64,000 bases of DNA from Bacillota bacterium (GTDB lineage Bacteria; Bacillota; Clostridia; Acetivibrionales; DTU013): NCBI GenBank assembly GCA_023439545.1, contig JAEXNT010000030.1, forward strand, positions 69,058 to 133,057. Reading direction: 5' to 3'. The notes beneath the pieces were generated by a model. That model was not told the DNA's origin. It ran no database searches and worked only from the letters and a program-made list of their open reading frames with translations. A program made the translations under genes and the position numbers. Positions 26,539 through 34,946 of this stretch are shown piece by piece; within the stretch, counting starts at the first letter, position 1, and each line of letters begins with the position of its first letter.

Positions 26539-27381
26539 TTATAAAACCGCTTCCGCGTGCCTGGTCACATGGCAGCTCATGTTGAGAGCCACAGGCAGAC
26601 CGGCTATATGGGTCGGGAACACTTCTATGTTTACAGCCATTGCCGTAAGTCTGCCTCCAAGCCCCGCAGGCCCTATCCCCAGCCGGTTCACCTTTTCGAG
26701 CATTTCTTCCTCGAGCTTCCGTATGCTTTCCTTGGGATTACGCCTGTCGATTGGCCGCAACAAAGCTTTCTTCGCCAGCAGCGCAGCCTTTTCCATGGTG
26801 CCGCCTATCCCGACGCCCACAACTACGGGAGGGCATGGATTGGGCCCTGCCTTTTCCACCATTTCCTCTATAAATGCCCTGACTCCGTCGATCCCGTCGG
26901 ACGGCTTCAGCATCCTGACCCCGCTCATGTTTTCACTGCCGAAGCCCTTGGGCGCCATAGTAATTTTAAGGCTTTCGCCTTCAGTTATTTCATAATGTAT
27001 CACCGCAGGTGTGTTGTCTCCCGTATTCTTTCGTTCGAGAGGATCCGACACCACCGATTTTCTGAGAAAACCTTTTTCATAGCCTCTGCGCACGCCCTCG
27101 TTAATTGCCTCTGTAAGGCTGCCTCCGGTTACATGGACCTCCTGACCGATTTCCGCAAAAACCACGGCCATGCCGGTATCCTGGCAAATAGCCATGCGTT
27201 CGCGTGCTGCGATCTTCGCGTTTTCAATGAGCTGTGAAAGTATCAGCCGCCCGGTTTCGGACTCCTCACGCCTGGCCCCTTCCTCGAGAGCGTACATTAT
27301 ATCGCCGTTCAGGTCGTAATTGGCAGTCATGCAAAGCTGCTCTACTGTCTCGATAATTTTTGATATAGCGATTTCCTTCAT
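26539..27381 (-). CDS. fumA: Fumarate hydratase class I, alpha subunit
   Basis: The N-terminal half of the heteromeric class I fumarase, 280 residues, carrying the 4Fe-4S cluster. The cluster cysteines are visible in CQDTGMAV, NPCPPVVVG and NMSCHVT. It forms the enzyme with the beta subunit encoded next. A longer frame begins at 27456, but AGGAGGCGG sits just ahead of ATG 27381 and the family starts there. Single promoterless pair as seen here; a tartrate dehydratase is the main alternative, since the two are close relatives. Confidence 0.93.
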   Translation of the reverse strand: MKEIAISKIIETVEQLCMTANYDLNGDIMYALEEGARREESETGRLILSQLIENAKIAARERMAICQDTGMAVVFAEIGQEVHVTGGSLTEAINEGVRRGYEKGFLRKSVVSDPLERKNTGDNTPAVIHYEITEGESLKITMAPKGFGSENMSGVRMLKPSDGIDGVRAFIEEMVEKAGPNPCPPVVVGVGIGGTMEKAALLAKKALLRPIDRRNPKESIRKLEEEMLEKVNRLGIGPAGLGGRLTAMAVNIEVFPTHIAGLPVALNMSCHVTRHAEAVL

Positions 27382-27527
27382 TTCCGCCTCCTGGACGTTA
27401 AATGCTTCCATACCAGTACTCATGATATACGATAGTACGTTAAAAAGCAAGTTCACACAAAATTAACAACTGGCAATAAGACTTTTTTCAGAGCTGTTGG
27501 TATAATGGTTATGGGGGCTGAAATCAA

Positions 27528-27956
27528 ATGAAAAGAATCTTGGAAAAGAGGATTGCCGTGAACACCAGGAATACAAAAAACGCAAGGAACATACTTGTTT
27601 GCGTGACACAGCAGAAAACCTGCGAACGTCTTATAAATGCGGCGCACGAGTTGGTTGATAAATTTAAGGGCAACCTTTATGTAATAAACGTAGTAAAGAG
27701 CGAGCTTCACTTTCTCGACAGCGCGAGGGAGTCTGAAGCCCTGGAATATCTGTTCGGCATTTCAAAAAGCGTAGGGGCGAACCTTTCCGTGCTCAAATCC
27801 GACGATATACCGTTAACTATTGCACAGTATGCCGAAGAAAATGATATCGGATGTATCATTCTCGGAAAATCACCTTCGGAAAACGACGGGGATCTGTTTG
27901 TTAGAAAACTGAAATCTTTGTTAAATAATGACACAGAAATAAAAATCTTGTCGTAA
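27528..27956 (+). CDS. UspA-like nucleotide-binding protein (KdpD middle-domain type)
   Basis: A 142-residue protein with the alpha/beta pattern of universal stress proteins. The opening ILVCVTQQKTCERLINAA is like the Usp segment in KdpD-type kinases, and the end IGCIILGKSPSE resembles the G-2x-G-9x-G(S/T) nucleotide loop in degraded form. A signalling or energy-sensing role is inferred only from the fold. It has an extended -10 (TGGTATAAT near 27500) and is divergent from the fumarase operon. Confidence 0.75.
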   Translation: MKRILEKRIAVNTRNTKNARNILVCVTQQKTCERLINAAHELVDKFKGNLYVINVVKSELHFLDSARESEALEYLFGISKSVGANLSVLKSDDIPLTIAQYAEENDIGCIILGKSPSENDGDLFVRKLKSLLNNDTEIKILS

Positions 27957-28022
27957 AAAGTGAAACATAGTCAAAATGTCATAATTTGTGTAGTTCTAAA
28001 AGACTAAATTATTCTGAAAGGC

Positions 28023-28051
28023 TTGACTTTGCTGCACTTTCATTATAAAAT
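28023..28051 (+). promoter_or_regulatory. Promoter of the HU gene
   Basis: TTGACT (28023-28028) and TAAAAT (28046-28051) with a 17-bp spacer. AGGAGG at 28071-28076 gives a strong ribosome binding site. Confidence 0.7.
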
Positions 28052-28084
28052 AATGTCGAATTCCAAATTTAGGAGGTTGTTTTA

Positions 28085-28366
28085 ATGAATAAGACAGATT
28101 TAATCAATTCTATCGCCTCAAAATCAGGTCTCAATAAGAAGAACAGCGAAGCTGCTCTGAACGCTTTCATCGGTTCCGTCGAAGAAGCTCTCAAGGGCGG
28201 AGACAAGGTAGTTCTGGTTGGTTTTGGTACCTTCGAAGTTAGGAAGAGGGCTGCTAGGAAAGGCAGAAACCCGCAGACTAAGAAAGAAATCACTATTCCT
28301 GCTTCCAAAGCACCGGTATTCAAGGCTGGTAAGGTTTTAAAGGATACAGTCAACAAGAAGAAATAA
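28085..28366 (+). CDS. hup: DNA-binding protein HU
   Basis: A 93-residue nucleoid protein that bends and compacts DNA as a dimer. The fold is intact: two N-terminal helices, the GFGTFEVRKRAARKGRNPQT signature region, the DNA-intercalating proline (NPQT) and a lysine-rich end. It has its own promoter, a strong AGGAGG site and a perfect terminator. An IHF-like paralogue is unlikely from the conserved HU pattern. Confidence 0.97.
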   Translation: MNKTDLINSIASKSGLNKKNSEAALNAFIGSVEEALKGGDKVVLVGFGTFEVRKRAARKGRNPQTKKEITIPASKAPVFKAGKVLKDTVNKKK

Positions 28367-28380
28367 TTGTCCAAGTACAT

Positions 28381-28410
28381 AAAAGAAGCTGCCAAATGGC
28401 AGCTTCTTTT
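28381..28410. terminator. Bidirectional terminator between hup and spo0A
   Basis: AAAAGAAGCTGCC (28381-28393) pairs perfectly with GGCAGCTTCTTTT (28398-28410) over an AAAT loop. T-runs exist on both strands, so it can serve both convergent genes. Confidence 0.9.
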
Positions 28411-28413
28411 ACT

Positions 28414-29211
28414 TTATATTTTGTTTTCGAATTTCGTTCTTAAAGCCTTTTCGGATAAAAATGCAATTATTTGCATATTACTTGGCTTATTCCTGCCAAT
28501 CGAAGTCAGCAAAGCCTGTCCGGTTTCATCGGCAGATTTCGACTTTTTACTGGCGCTGTCGATTGCGCACCGTATCGCCCTGTCGATATTTCTGCTTGTT
28601 GTATTGTACTTTTCCGCCAGAACAGGATAAATACTTTTAGCCGCAGTTTTTAACGCTGCCGGCTGTTCTGTGCACATCATGACAGCTTCCCTGAGGTACC
28701 GGTAACCGGCAATATTCGGTGTTATACCCAGTCTTTTTATCAGATTGGAAACGACCTGTTCCATGCTCTTTTCAAGACCCCACATAAAACCCATACCGTT
28801 TTTGCCGGCTGCCTGTCTGATCATGGCAGCCTTTTCAGCGTACATCTGCCTTATTCTGGATGCCAGGACCTCAACATCGAAAGGCTTGATAATGTAGTAA
28901 TCCGCTCCAAGTTCGAGCGCCTTCTGCACGAAAATGTCCTTTCCAATTGCGGTAAGCGCTATGGTGATCGGCCTCTTGTCAGGCGGCCTCAGCGACAGCC
29001 TTTCAAGTACGCCTATCCCGTCCAGATTCGGCATTATAACATCCAGAACGATAACGTCGGGTTCAACTTCTTCCGCCATTCTAAGCGTTTCGATACCGTC
29101 CTTTGCTACTCCCCTGACTGTCATGTCCCCGGATTGTTCCAGATACTCCTGAAGCATACGGCAAAACTCAACATTGTCGTCAGCAATCAATACAGATATC
29201 TTTTCCGACAT
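28414..29211 (-). CDS. spo0A: Sporulation master regulator Spo0A
   Basis: A 265-residue response regulator that commits the cell to sporulation when phosphorylated. The receiver (1-125) has D11/D12, the phospho-aspartate D57 in VLDVIMP, and the conserved Lys in IIKPF. The C-terminal sigmaA-interacting DNA-binding domain is recognisable through GYRYLREAVMM, the KYNTTSRNIDRAIR recognition helix and KPSNMQIIAFLSEKA. It is more diverged than most Spo0A, but no key residue is missing. ATG 29211 begins 16 bp after the aroK stop; the longer frame from 29256 overlaps aroK and lacks a good site. The gene is the last of the aroA-aroC-aroK line. Confidence 0.93.
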   Translation of the reverse strand: MSEKISVLIADDNVEFCRMLQEYLEQSGDMTVRGVAKDGIETLRMAEEVEPDVIVLDVIMPNLDGIGVLERLSLRPPDKRPITIALTAIGKDIFVQKALELGADYYIIKPFDVEVLASRIRQMYAEKAAMIRQAAGKNGMGFMWGLEKSMEQVVSNLIKRLGITPNIAGYRYLREAVMMCTEQPAALKTAAKSIYPVLAEKYNTTSRNIDRAIRCAIDSASKKSKSADETGQALLTSIGRNKPSNMQIIAFLSEKALRTKFENKI

Positions 29212-29227
29212 TGGCTTATGTTCCCCT

Positions 29228-29710
29228 CTACATCTGCGAGTAAATTTCCCGGGCAATTTCGTCCGGTTCTTTGTCTCTGCAGTCTATTATATAGTCAGCG
29301 TAATTTATGTACAATGGATCGCGTTCTTCAAAAAGCTCCCTGAAGGTCTGCCCCTGTGACCTGACGAGTTTTCTTCCGGGAGCGAGACGTTGTTCGAGCG
29401 TCTCAAAGCTCTGCCTGAGGTAGACAACCTTCCCGGCATTCTTTAAATGTTTCATCAGTTCATGGTCCTTTACAACTCCGCCGCCGGTAGCAACCACGTT
29501 TTGCCGTATTCCACATGAAGTTACTATATTCCTCTGCAATTCCAGGAATCTTGCATAACCGTCCTGAGCGACGATATCCTTTAATTCCCGTCCATCCTGC
29601 TTTTTCACGAGGTCGTCGGTATCGATGAAAGCAAGCCCTGTCATTCCTGCAAGGATCGGGCCGACCGTACTTTTACCGGCGCCCGGCATACCGATCAGAA
29701 CTATGCTCAT
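29228..29710 (-). CDS. aroK: Shikimate kinase
   Basis: Phosphorylates shikimate with ATP on the way to chorismate. The 160-residue length is typical. The Walker A loop GMPGAGKSTVG, the DTDDL motif, the substrate-binding GGGVV and the lid arginines (LAPGRKLVR) are present. ATG 29710 overlaps the aroC stop by 4 bp (ATGA), with GGAGTGGG upstream, so its translation is coupled to aroC. Confidence 0.95.
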   Translation of the reverse strand: MSIVLIGMPGAGKSTVGPILAGMTGLAFIDTDDLVKKQDGRELKDIVAQDGYARFLELQRNIVTSCGIRQNVVATGGGVVKDHELMKHLKNAGKVVYLRQSFETLEQRLAPGRKLVRSQGQTFRELFEERDPLYINYADYIIDCRDKEPDEIAREIYSQM

Positions 29711-30888
29711 AGGTTTTCCCACTCCGGATCGATGACAGCCTTTATTCCGTTATAGCCTTCAGCCATAAGTATCGCGTCCAGCAGCGCTATCCTCATCATA
29801 GCTTCACATACGGGGAATATCCTGGTCAAAATTGTCGGATCGCTTCTCGATGCAAATACATGTCTTGTATTTTCTTTCTTTTTTATATCTGCCGTTTCCT
29901 GTTCTTTCAAAATAGTGGGAGTAGGTTTAACCGCAACCCTAAGCCTGATTTCCTCACCGTTCGAGATACCGCCGAGCAGTCCGCCCGCCCTGTTTGTACG
30001 GAAGCGAACCCTTCCTGCCACCTCGTCCATGTACGGCGTATCGTTTGATTGCGAGCCGGTCATTCTGGCATGTTCAAAGCCATCTCCGAATTCGATCCCC
30101 TTCACTCCGCCTATGGACATCAACGCATGCGCAATAGTCGCGCTCAGTTTATCGAATACAGGTTCTCCGAGGCCGGCCGGCACTCCCGACGCAACTACTT
30201 CTACTACGCCTCCGCAGGAATCACCCGATGCTTTTACCTCTAAAAGATCGTCTATCATTTCCTGGGCCTTCTGCAAATCGGGACAGTTTATTTCATTCCT
30301 TCTGTAATTGGTTTTCGCGGTTTCATAAGTGACCGGTGACGCCTTTATCCCGTGGGATTCCACCGTATATGCGATAACGTCTATATTCATTTTATCAAGT
30401 ATGAGCTTTGCAACAGCTCCTCCCGCGACCCTTGCGACCGTTTCCCTCGCCGAAGCCCTTCCGGCGCCTGCCCAGTCATAACAGCGGCCGTACTTTGCAT
30501 AGTAAGTGAAGGAAGCCTGTCCGGGCCTTACAAGTTCCCTGTTCTGCCTGTGCTGTTGTATATGTGTGTCGCTGATATCGCTGCTCGGGATTATCATGCC
30601 AATCGGAGCGCCCGTAGAAAGGTCATTTTCCATTACGCCCGAGTAAATAAATACCCGATCTTTTTCCTTCCTCGGTGTGCTGAGTTTCGATAGTCCGGGC
30701 CTGCGCTTGTCCAACTCGGCCTCTATAGCTTCCGCCGTTATTTTTACTCCCGGCGGGACGCCGTCAACAATTACCATCTGGCCGCCGTACAGCTCCTCCG
30801 GTATTCCGGCGCTTTTCCTGAAACCTCCGGAATATGATTCTCCGCAGGTGGTTATTCTAAACATTCTTCCGAATGAGTTTCCTAACAT
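29707..30888 (-). CDS. aroC: Chorismate synthase
   Basis: Converts EPSP to chorismate with reduced FMN, the last step of the shikimate pathway. 393 residues. Three family signatures are seen: GESYSGG near the N-terminus, GRASARETVARV in the middle and the C-terminal RSDPTI block with downstream acidic residues. GGAGG 6 nt before ATG 30888 sets the start. It lies between aroA and aroK in one operon and is separated from aroA by a tandem repeat. Confidence 0.96.
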   Translation of the reverse strand: MLGNSFGRMFRITTCGESYSGGFRKSAGIPEELYGGQMVIVDGVPPGVKITAEAIEAELDKRRPGLSKLSTPRKEKDRVFIYSGVMENDLSTGAPIGMIIPSSDISDTHIQQHRQNRELVRPGQASFTYYAKYGRCYDWAGAGRASARETVARVAGGAVAKLILDKMNIDVIAYTVESHGIKASPVTYETAKTNYRRNEINCPDLQKAQEMIDDLLEVKASGDSCGGVVEVVASGVPAGLGEPVFDKLSATIAHALMSIGGVKGIEFGDGFEHARMTGSQSNDTPYMDEVAGRVRFRTNRAGGLLGGISNGEEIRLRVAVKPTPTILKEQETADIKKKENTRHVFASRSDPTILTRIFPVCEAMMRIALLDAILMAEGYNGIKAVIDPEWENL

Positions 30889-30910
30889 TTTATCCTCCAT
30901 GACCCGGGTG

Positions 30911-31015
30911 TCCGGGTATTATTCCGTTATGTCCGGGTGTTAATGCGTGATATCCGGGTGTTATTCCGCTATGTCCGGGTATTAATGCGTGATATCCGGG
31001 TATTATTCCCGGTTC
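30911..31015. repeat. 21-bp tandem repeat between aroA and aroC
   Basis: Five units of 21 bp: 30911-30931, 30932-30952, 30953-30973, 30974-30994 and 30995-31015, each starting TCCGGGT(A/G)TTA. Units alternate between two types, ending CCGTTATG or GCGTGATA, so the true period is 42 bp. The last unit covers the final codons and stop of aroA. Confidence 0.9.
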
Positions 31016-32328
31016 TCCGGCTCTTGCTCAACTTTATACGTTTTCTTGTCGGTAACCTCCGTGACCAGCTGAATGTCTCCGCCGCACTCCCTTATAATTT
31101 CCGGGAATTGCGGGAATGTTACATTGACGGCCTCGGCTGTCTCGATTACCGTCTCTCCCCTTATGTTAAGCCCGGCTACCGCCAAAGCCATCACTATCCT
31201 GTGATCGTCATGCCCGCTAACCCTGCAGCCCTTCAGCTTGCTGTGCCTGATTACGAGTCCGTCCTCGAGTTCCTTTATATCAGCTCCCATTTTCCTGAGT
31301 TCGGTGCACATCACTGAAATCCTGTCGGTTTCCTTCATCCTTGCCTGAGGAACATTGACGAGTCTCGTCTCCCCTTCTGCGAAACAGCCTGCCACAGCCA
31401 TTGCCGGCAGAGCGTCAGGCGTGGAATTGAGATCTATTTCTATTCCCTTAAGCTTGCTGCCCTTTATTATTATTCCTTCTTCCGTATGCCTGACGTCGGC
31501 TCCCATTTCCTGCAGGTAGTCAAGTACTTTCTTGTCGCCCTGAGGATCGGTCATGTCAAGGTTTTTAAGCAAAAATTCCCCTCCCGATACCGCCGCCAGG
31601 ACCATGAAAAAGGTAGCCGACGAAAAGTCCCCGGGGATTCGCATATCGAATGCTTTATATTTTTGGCCGCCTTTTATAAGTATCTTTCTGAAATTGTCGT
31701 TCTCATACCTGATGCCCTGATTGTCCAGCCACCACAGGGTCATTTCTGCATAGGGCGCCTCGTTGAGCCTGGTTATTGTAATCTCGGTATCACGCTCGAT
31801 AACAGGCGCATTTATCAAAACCGAGGACAGGTATTGTGACGTTACGGCGTCCAGTTCCGCCTTTCCGCCCTTGAGCATGCCTTTTACAACAACAGGAGCC
31901 ATATCGTTTCCGCGTGTTGAAAACACTTCCGCCCCAAGCTCATTCATAGCATGTATCAACGAACCCAGAGGCCTTCTCCTGATTTGATAGTCTCCGGTAA
32001 AAACTGTGCAACCGTCGGTCAAACCGGCAGTCATCATTGCAAATCGCAGAGTTGTGCCGGAATTGCCTACGTCCACTATATTTTCAGGAACTGACGGAAT
32101 GCCGCCGAAGCCTTCGACTATATAACTGCTCCCTGCATTTTCGAATCTGGCGCCGAATGCGCGGCATACTGATACTGCGGAATATGCATCCTTGGATACC
32201 AATGGGTCTTTTATTACCGAACGGCCTCCTGCGAGGCTCGCAATGAACAGAGCCCTTATGGTATGGGATTTGGAGCCCGGTATGACGACACTACCGTGTG
32301 TTTTCGATTTTCTGACCTTCAAAAGCAT
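31003..32328 (-). CDS. aroA: EPSP synthase (3-phosphoshikimate 1-carboxyvinyltransferase)
   Basis: Joins shikimate-3-phosphate and PEP to EPSP, which aroC then uses. 441 residues with the two-domain inverted beta-prism pattern. Visible motifs are the N-terminal PGSKSHTIRALF, the phosphate-binding GNSGTTLRF (the LFLGNAGTAMRP equivalent) and the C-terminal KETDRI and GHDDHRI. The sequence variant around the PEP site is of the class II type. ATG 32328 is preferred because AGGAAGGAT is 9 nt upstream. First gene of aroA-aroC-aroK-spo0A. Confidence 0.95.
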   Translation of the reverse strand: MLLKVRKSKTHGSVVIPGSKSHTIRALFIASLAGGRSVIKDPLVSKDAYSAVSVCRAFGARFENAGSSYIVEGFGGIPSVPENIVDVGNSGTTLRFAMMTAGLTDGCTVFTGDYQIRRRPLGSLIHAMNELGAEVFSTRGNDMAPVVVKGMLKGGKAELDAVTSQYLSSVLINAPVIERDTEITITRLNEAPYAEMTLWWLDNQGIRYENDNFRKILIKGGQKYKAFDMRIPGDFSSATFFMVLAAVSGGEFLLKNLDMTDPQGDKKVLDYLQEMGADVRHTEEGIIIKGSKLKGIEIDLNSTPDALPAMAVAGCFAEGETRLVNVPQARMKETDRISVMCTELRKMGADIKELEDGLVIRHSKLKGCRVSGHDDHRIVMALAVAGLNIRGETVIETAEAVNVTFPQFPEIIRECGGDIQLVTEVTDKKTYKVEQEPENRE

Positions 32329-32450
32329 ACGAACTATCCTTCCTGCCATTCTTCAAAATACTGCCATAGTTCAATATAATTATATTAATATACGGCATTA
32401 TATTCGTCAATTTTTTTGTGTCTGCCGTTTCCCGTAGCATAACGGTCTAT

Positions 32451-33734
32451 TCACTCCGCAGGCTCATCAGCGGCATGCATCCGGGGCTGGTCGATGACTC
32501 CGTCATCTGCTCGCCCATGCATCCGGGGCTGGTCGATAACTCCGTCATCTGCTCGCCCATGCATCCGGGGCTGGTCGATGACTCCGTCATCTGCTCGCCC
32601 ATGCAACCTGGGAGGGGGCCCGAAGAACTGATAGTAGTTACACATTATGCGGCCGTTGTACAGCTTGCGTTTCTTGTCAGCCCTTCTTCCGACCAGCTGC
32701 TCGAACCGCTGGTGGGATGTGATGACGTAAAAGGACCATGTGTCGAAACGTTTGAAAACCGTTCCGAGATCCCTGTACAAACGCTCTACCTCGGGCAATT
32801 CCCCAAGTCGTTCTCCATACGGCGGGTTGCAGATAATGAACCCGTATTTGTATTTCGAACTGATCTCGGAAACCGGAAGCCGCTGCAAATGTATGTCCTC
32901 CGCTACCCCGGCCTGCGCCGCGTGGTAACGCGCAAGACCTATTACCTCGTCGTCTATGTCCGAACCGTGTATCCTCAGTTCAGTCGATCTGTTTACCTTA
33001 TCGGCTGCTTCTTCCCTTGCTTTGGCCCAAAGGCCGGCAGGAGTCTGGCTCCAGGCTTCGGCAGTAAAGCTGCGCCTCGTTCCGGGCGCCATATTTCGAG
33101 CTATCAAGGCAGCTTCGACAGGTATGGTCCCGGAGCCGCAGAACGGATCGATAAGCGCACGGTCCGGCTTCCACCTGCTAATCATGAGCATGGCCGCAGC
33201 GAGTGTCTCCTTAAGAGGCGCGCCTGTCACAAGCTTCCTGTAACCTCGTTTGTGCAGCCCCGGGCCTGTTGTGTCTATTGTAAGCACTGCCATATCCTTG
33301 AGCAGGCTTACTTCTATTTTGTAAAGCGGTCCGGTTTCCTCAAACCACTCCTTTTTGTATTTTTGCTTCAGCTTCTCCACAACCGCCTTTTTGACGATAG
33401 CCTGGCAATCCGGCACGCTCGTGAGCTTTGAATCCACCGATTTGCCTTCGACGGGAAATTCCGCATTTTCCGGCAGCCAATCATCCCAGGGCAGCGCCTT
33501 TGTTCCTTCGAAAAGCTCGTCAAAGGTGAGCGCCTTGAATTCTCCCATTTTGATCAATACACGGTCCGCGCAGCGGAGCCACAGATTCGACCTGCATATG
33601 GCCTCCTCATCACCCGCAAAAGTAACCTTGCCGTTTTCAATCTGCTGATCGCTGTAACCCAGCCAATTCAATTCCCTTCCGACCACCGCTTCGATACCGA
33701 ATGCTGAAGTGGCTATTAAATGAAGCTTTGACAT
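32451..33734 (-). CDS. rRNA N2-guanosine methyltransferase (RlmL/YpsC-like) with repetitive tail
   Basis: A SAM-dependent methyltransferase of the RlmL/YpsC group acting on 23S rRNA guanine. A THUMP domain (residues ~45-155) binds RNA. The Rossmann methyltransferase domain contains DPFCGSGTIPVEAAL and the catalytic NPPYGERL. Homologues normally end near CNYYQFFGP. Here about 50 extra residues follow, including three 14-residue repeats (GRADDGVIDQPRMH). The extension is probably a recent DNA-level expansion rather than a folded domain. ATG 33734 follows GGAGGAG. Single gene. Confidence 0.9.
   Translation of the reverse strand: MSKLHLIATSAFGIEAVVGRELNWLGYSDQQIENGKVTFAGDEEAICRSNLWLRCADRVLIKMGEFKALTFDELFEGTKALPWDDWLPENAEFPVEGKSVDSKLTSVPDCQAIVKKAVVEKLKQKYKKEWFEETGPLYKIEVSLLKDMAVLTIDTTGPGLHKRGYRKLVTGAPLKETLAAAMLMISRWKPDRALIDPFCGSGTIPVEAALIARNMAPGTRRSFTAEAWSQTPAGLWAKAREEAADKVNRSTELRIHGSDIDDEVIGLARYHAAQAGVAEDIHLQRLPVSEISSKYKYGFIICNPPYGERLGELPEVERLYRDLGTVFKRFDTWSFYVITSHQRFEQLVGRRADKKRKLYNGRIMCNYYQFFGPPPRLHGRADDGVIDQPRMHGRADDGVIDQPRMHGRADDGVIDQPRMHAADEPAE
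32478..32603. repeat. Three 42-bp in-frame tandem repeats in the methyltransferase tail
   Basis: Units 32478-32519, 32520-32561 and 32562-32603 are nearly identical (one G/A difference in unit 2) and encode three copies of a 14-residue block. Near identity points to very recent duplication. Confidence 0.95.
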
Positions 33735-33860
33735 TTGCTCCTCCCATTATTTCCTTTTATATAGCAATAAACTCCTATATAGTATATCATTATATAAGGT
33801 TTCAAATATATCGGATTTCAATCTGTTATTATACGGTTCGGTTTCTGGCAGACACTTCGG

Positions 33861-33889
33861 TTGATACGCACGTATCAAAATAGTATAAT
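33861..33889 (+). promoter_or_regulatory. Promoter with an 18-bp perfect palindrome before the DUF1189 gene
   Basis: TTGATA (33861-33866) and TATAAT (33884-33889) are 17 bp apart. The -35 is part of the palindrome TTGATACG-CA-CGTATCAA (33861-33878), a likely repressor site. Confidence 0.65.
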
Positions 33890-33918
33890 AATCAGGGAAA
33901 AATAATCGGGAGGACTTT

Positions 33919-34740
33919 ATGGACGAATCAAATCTGGGGTTTTTCAGTCGTTTATACTACAGTATAACAAGCTTCGACAAGTACAGATATTTCCTGCGGC
34001 AGAGCACAAGCAAAGCGGTAGTTTATCTGCTTCTAATAACTATGTTTATCGCTGTTATAGTTTCAGTACAAGCCGGCATACAGAGCGGCAAAATCATCGA
34101 TGATATCATTACGGGGATATCCGGTAAAATTCCCGATTTTCAGCTTGCCGACGGCAAACTCGAAGTAAACGGCAAAATGCCGATCATTATTGACGATGGT
34201 ACAACTCCGATCATTATCGATACTTCGCCGAATGTGGATGAAAAGATACTTGACGGGTATGATTCAGCAATACTGATCACAAGCGACAAAATAATCTCAA
34301 AGAGCTACGTAAATAAAAGCGTAACGGATCTGAGCCAGTTTAAGGGAATGGTAATAAACCGCCAGATGATTCAGCAATCATTGCCCTTGATCAAGCCGTT
34401 CGTCAATATAGCAATCGTTTTCGTTGGAATATTCATTGTCTGCGGTAAATTCATCACAGCACTGATAGTAAGCCTTTTCGGGATGATCATAAATTCCGCA
34501 AGAAATACAAGGCTAACTTATCGCAGTATATTCAAGATAAGCGTTTATTCCATGACGCTTCCGCTTATTCTGGGCGCCGTACTGGATCTGGCACTGCCTC
34601 AGTTCCTCTTCAAATGGCTGCTGTTTTACATTATTTCGTTCGTCTATGTATTCGGAGCGATAAATTCCATTAAGAGGGAAATAGATAGCGCAGATTTCAA
34701 CAACATGACCGATCCCGGCAATACGAACGGAATGGGATGA
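33919..34740 (+). CDS. DUF1189-family membrane protein
   Basis: A 273-residue membrane protein of the DUF1189 family. One helix lies near residues 32-52, followed by an extracytoplasmic region of about 110 residues rich in Ile/Asp (PIIIDDGTTPIIID), and then four C-terminal helices. The N-terminal YYSITSFDKYRYF is family-typical. Function is not established; B. subtilis members are linked to maltodextrin gene clusters, which are not present here. It has its own regulated-looking promoter and a terminator. Confidence 0.8.
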   Translation: MDESNLGFFSRLYYSITSFDKYRYFLRQSTSKAVVYLLLITMFIAVIVSVQAGIQSGKIIDDIITGISGKIPDFQLADGKLEVNGKMPIIIDDGTTPIIIDTSPNVDEKILDGYDSAILITSDKIISKSYVNKSVTDLSQFKGMVINRQMIQQSLPLIKPFVNIAIVFVGIFIVCGKFITALIVSLFGMIINSARNTRLTYRSIFKISVYSMTLPLILGAVLDLALPQFLFKWLLFYIISFVYVFGAINSIKREIDSADFNNMTDPGNTNGMG

Positions 34741-34758
34741 CAGGGCCACAAGCTGAAC

Positions 34759-34800
34759 CTTTTCAGCGGAGGCTTTTCAGCGGAGGCTTTTCAGCGGAGG
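34759..34800. repeat. Three 14-bp tandem repeats after the DUF1189 gene
   Basis: CTTTTCAGCGGAGG is repeated exactly at 34759-34772, 34773-34786 and 34787-34800; a broken fourth copy (CTTTTCATCCG) follows. Confidence 0.9.
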
Positions 34801-34829
34801 CTTTTCATCCGAATAAGTCCTTCTAATAA

Positions 34830-34862
34830 ACCACAGACGCTCGACGCGGCTGTGGTTTTTCG
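34830..34862 (+). terminator. Terminator after the DUF1189 gene
   Basis: ACCACAG and CTGTGGT arms with an inner CGC/GCG pairing, then TTTTT. Confidence 0.8.
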
Positions 34863-34946
34863 ATTGTATTAAACGATATTTTTGGCAAATCATATTAACA
34901 TCATAATTTAAAAGATGATAATGAAAGAAAATATCGGAGGATTGAT

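Noticed and set aside
32478..32603. Possible CRISPR array
   Set aside because: Repeats are directly adjacent without spacers and are in frame inside a gene; the 21-bp array near aroC likewise has no spacers. No cas gene is present.
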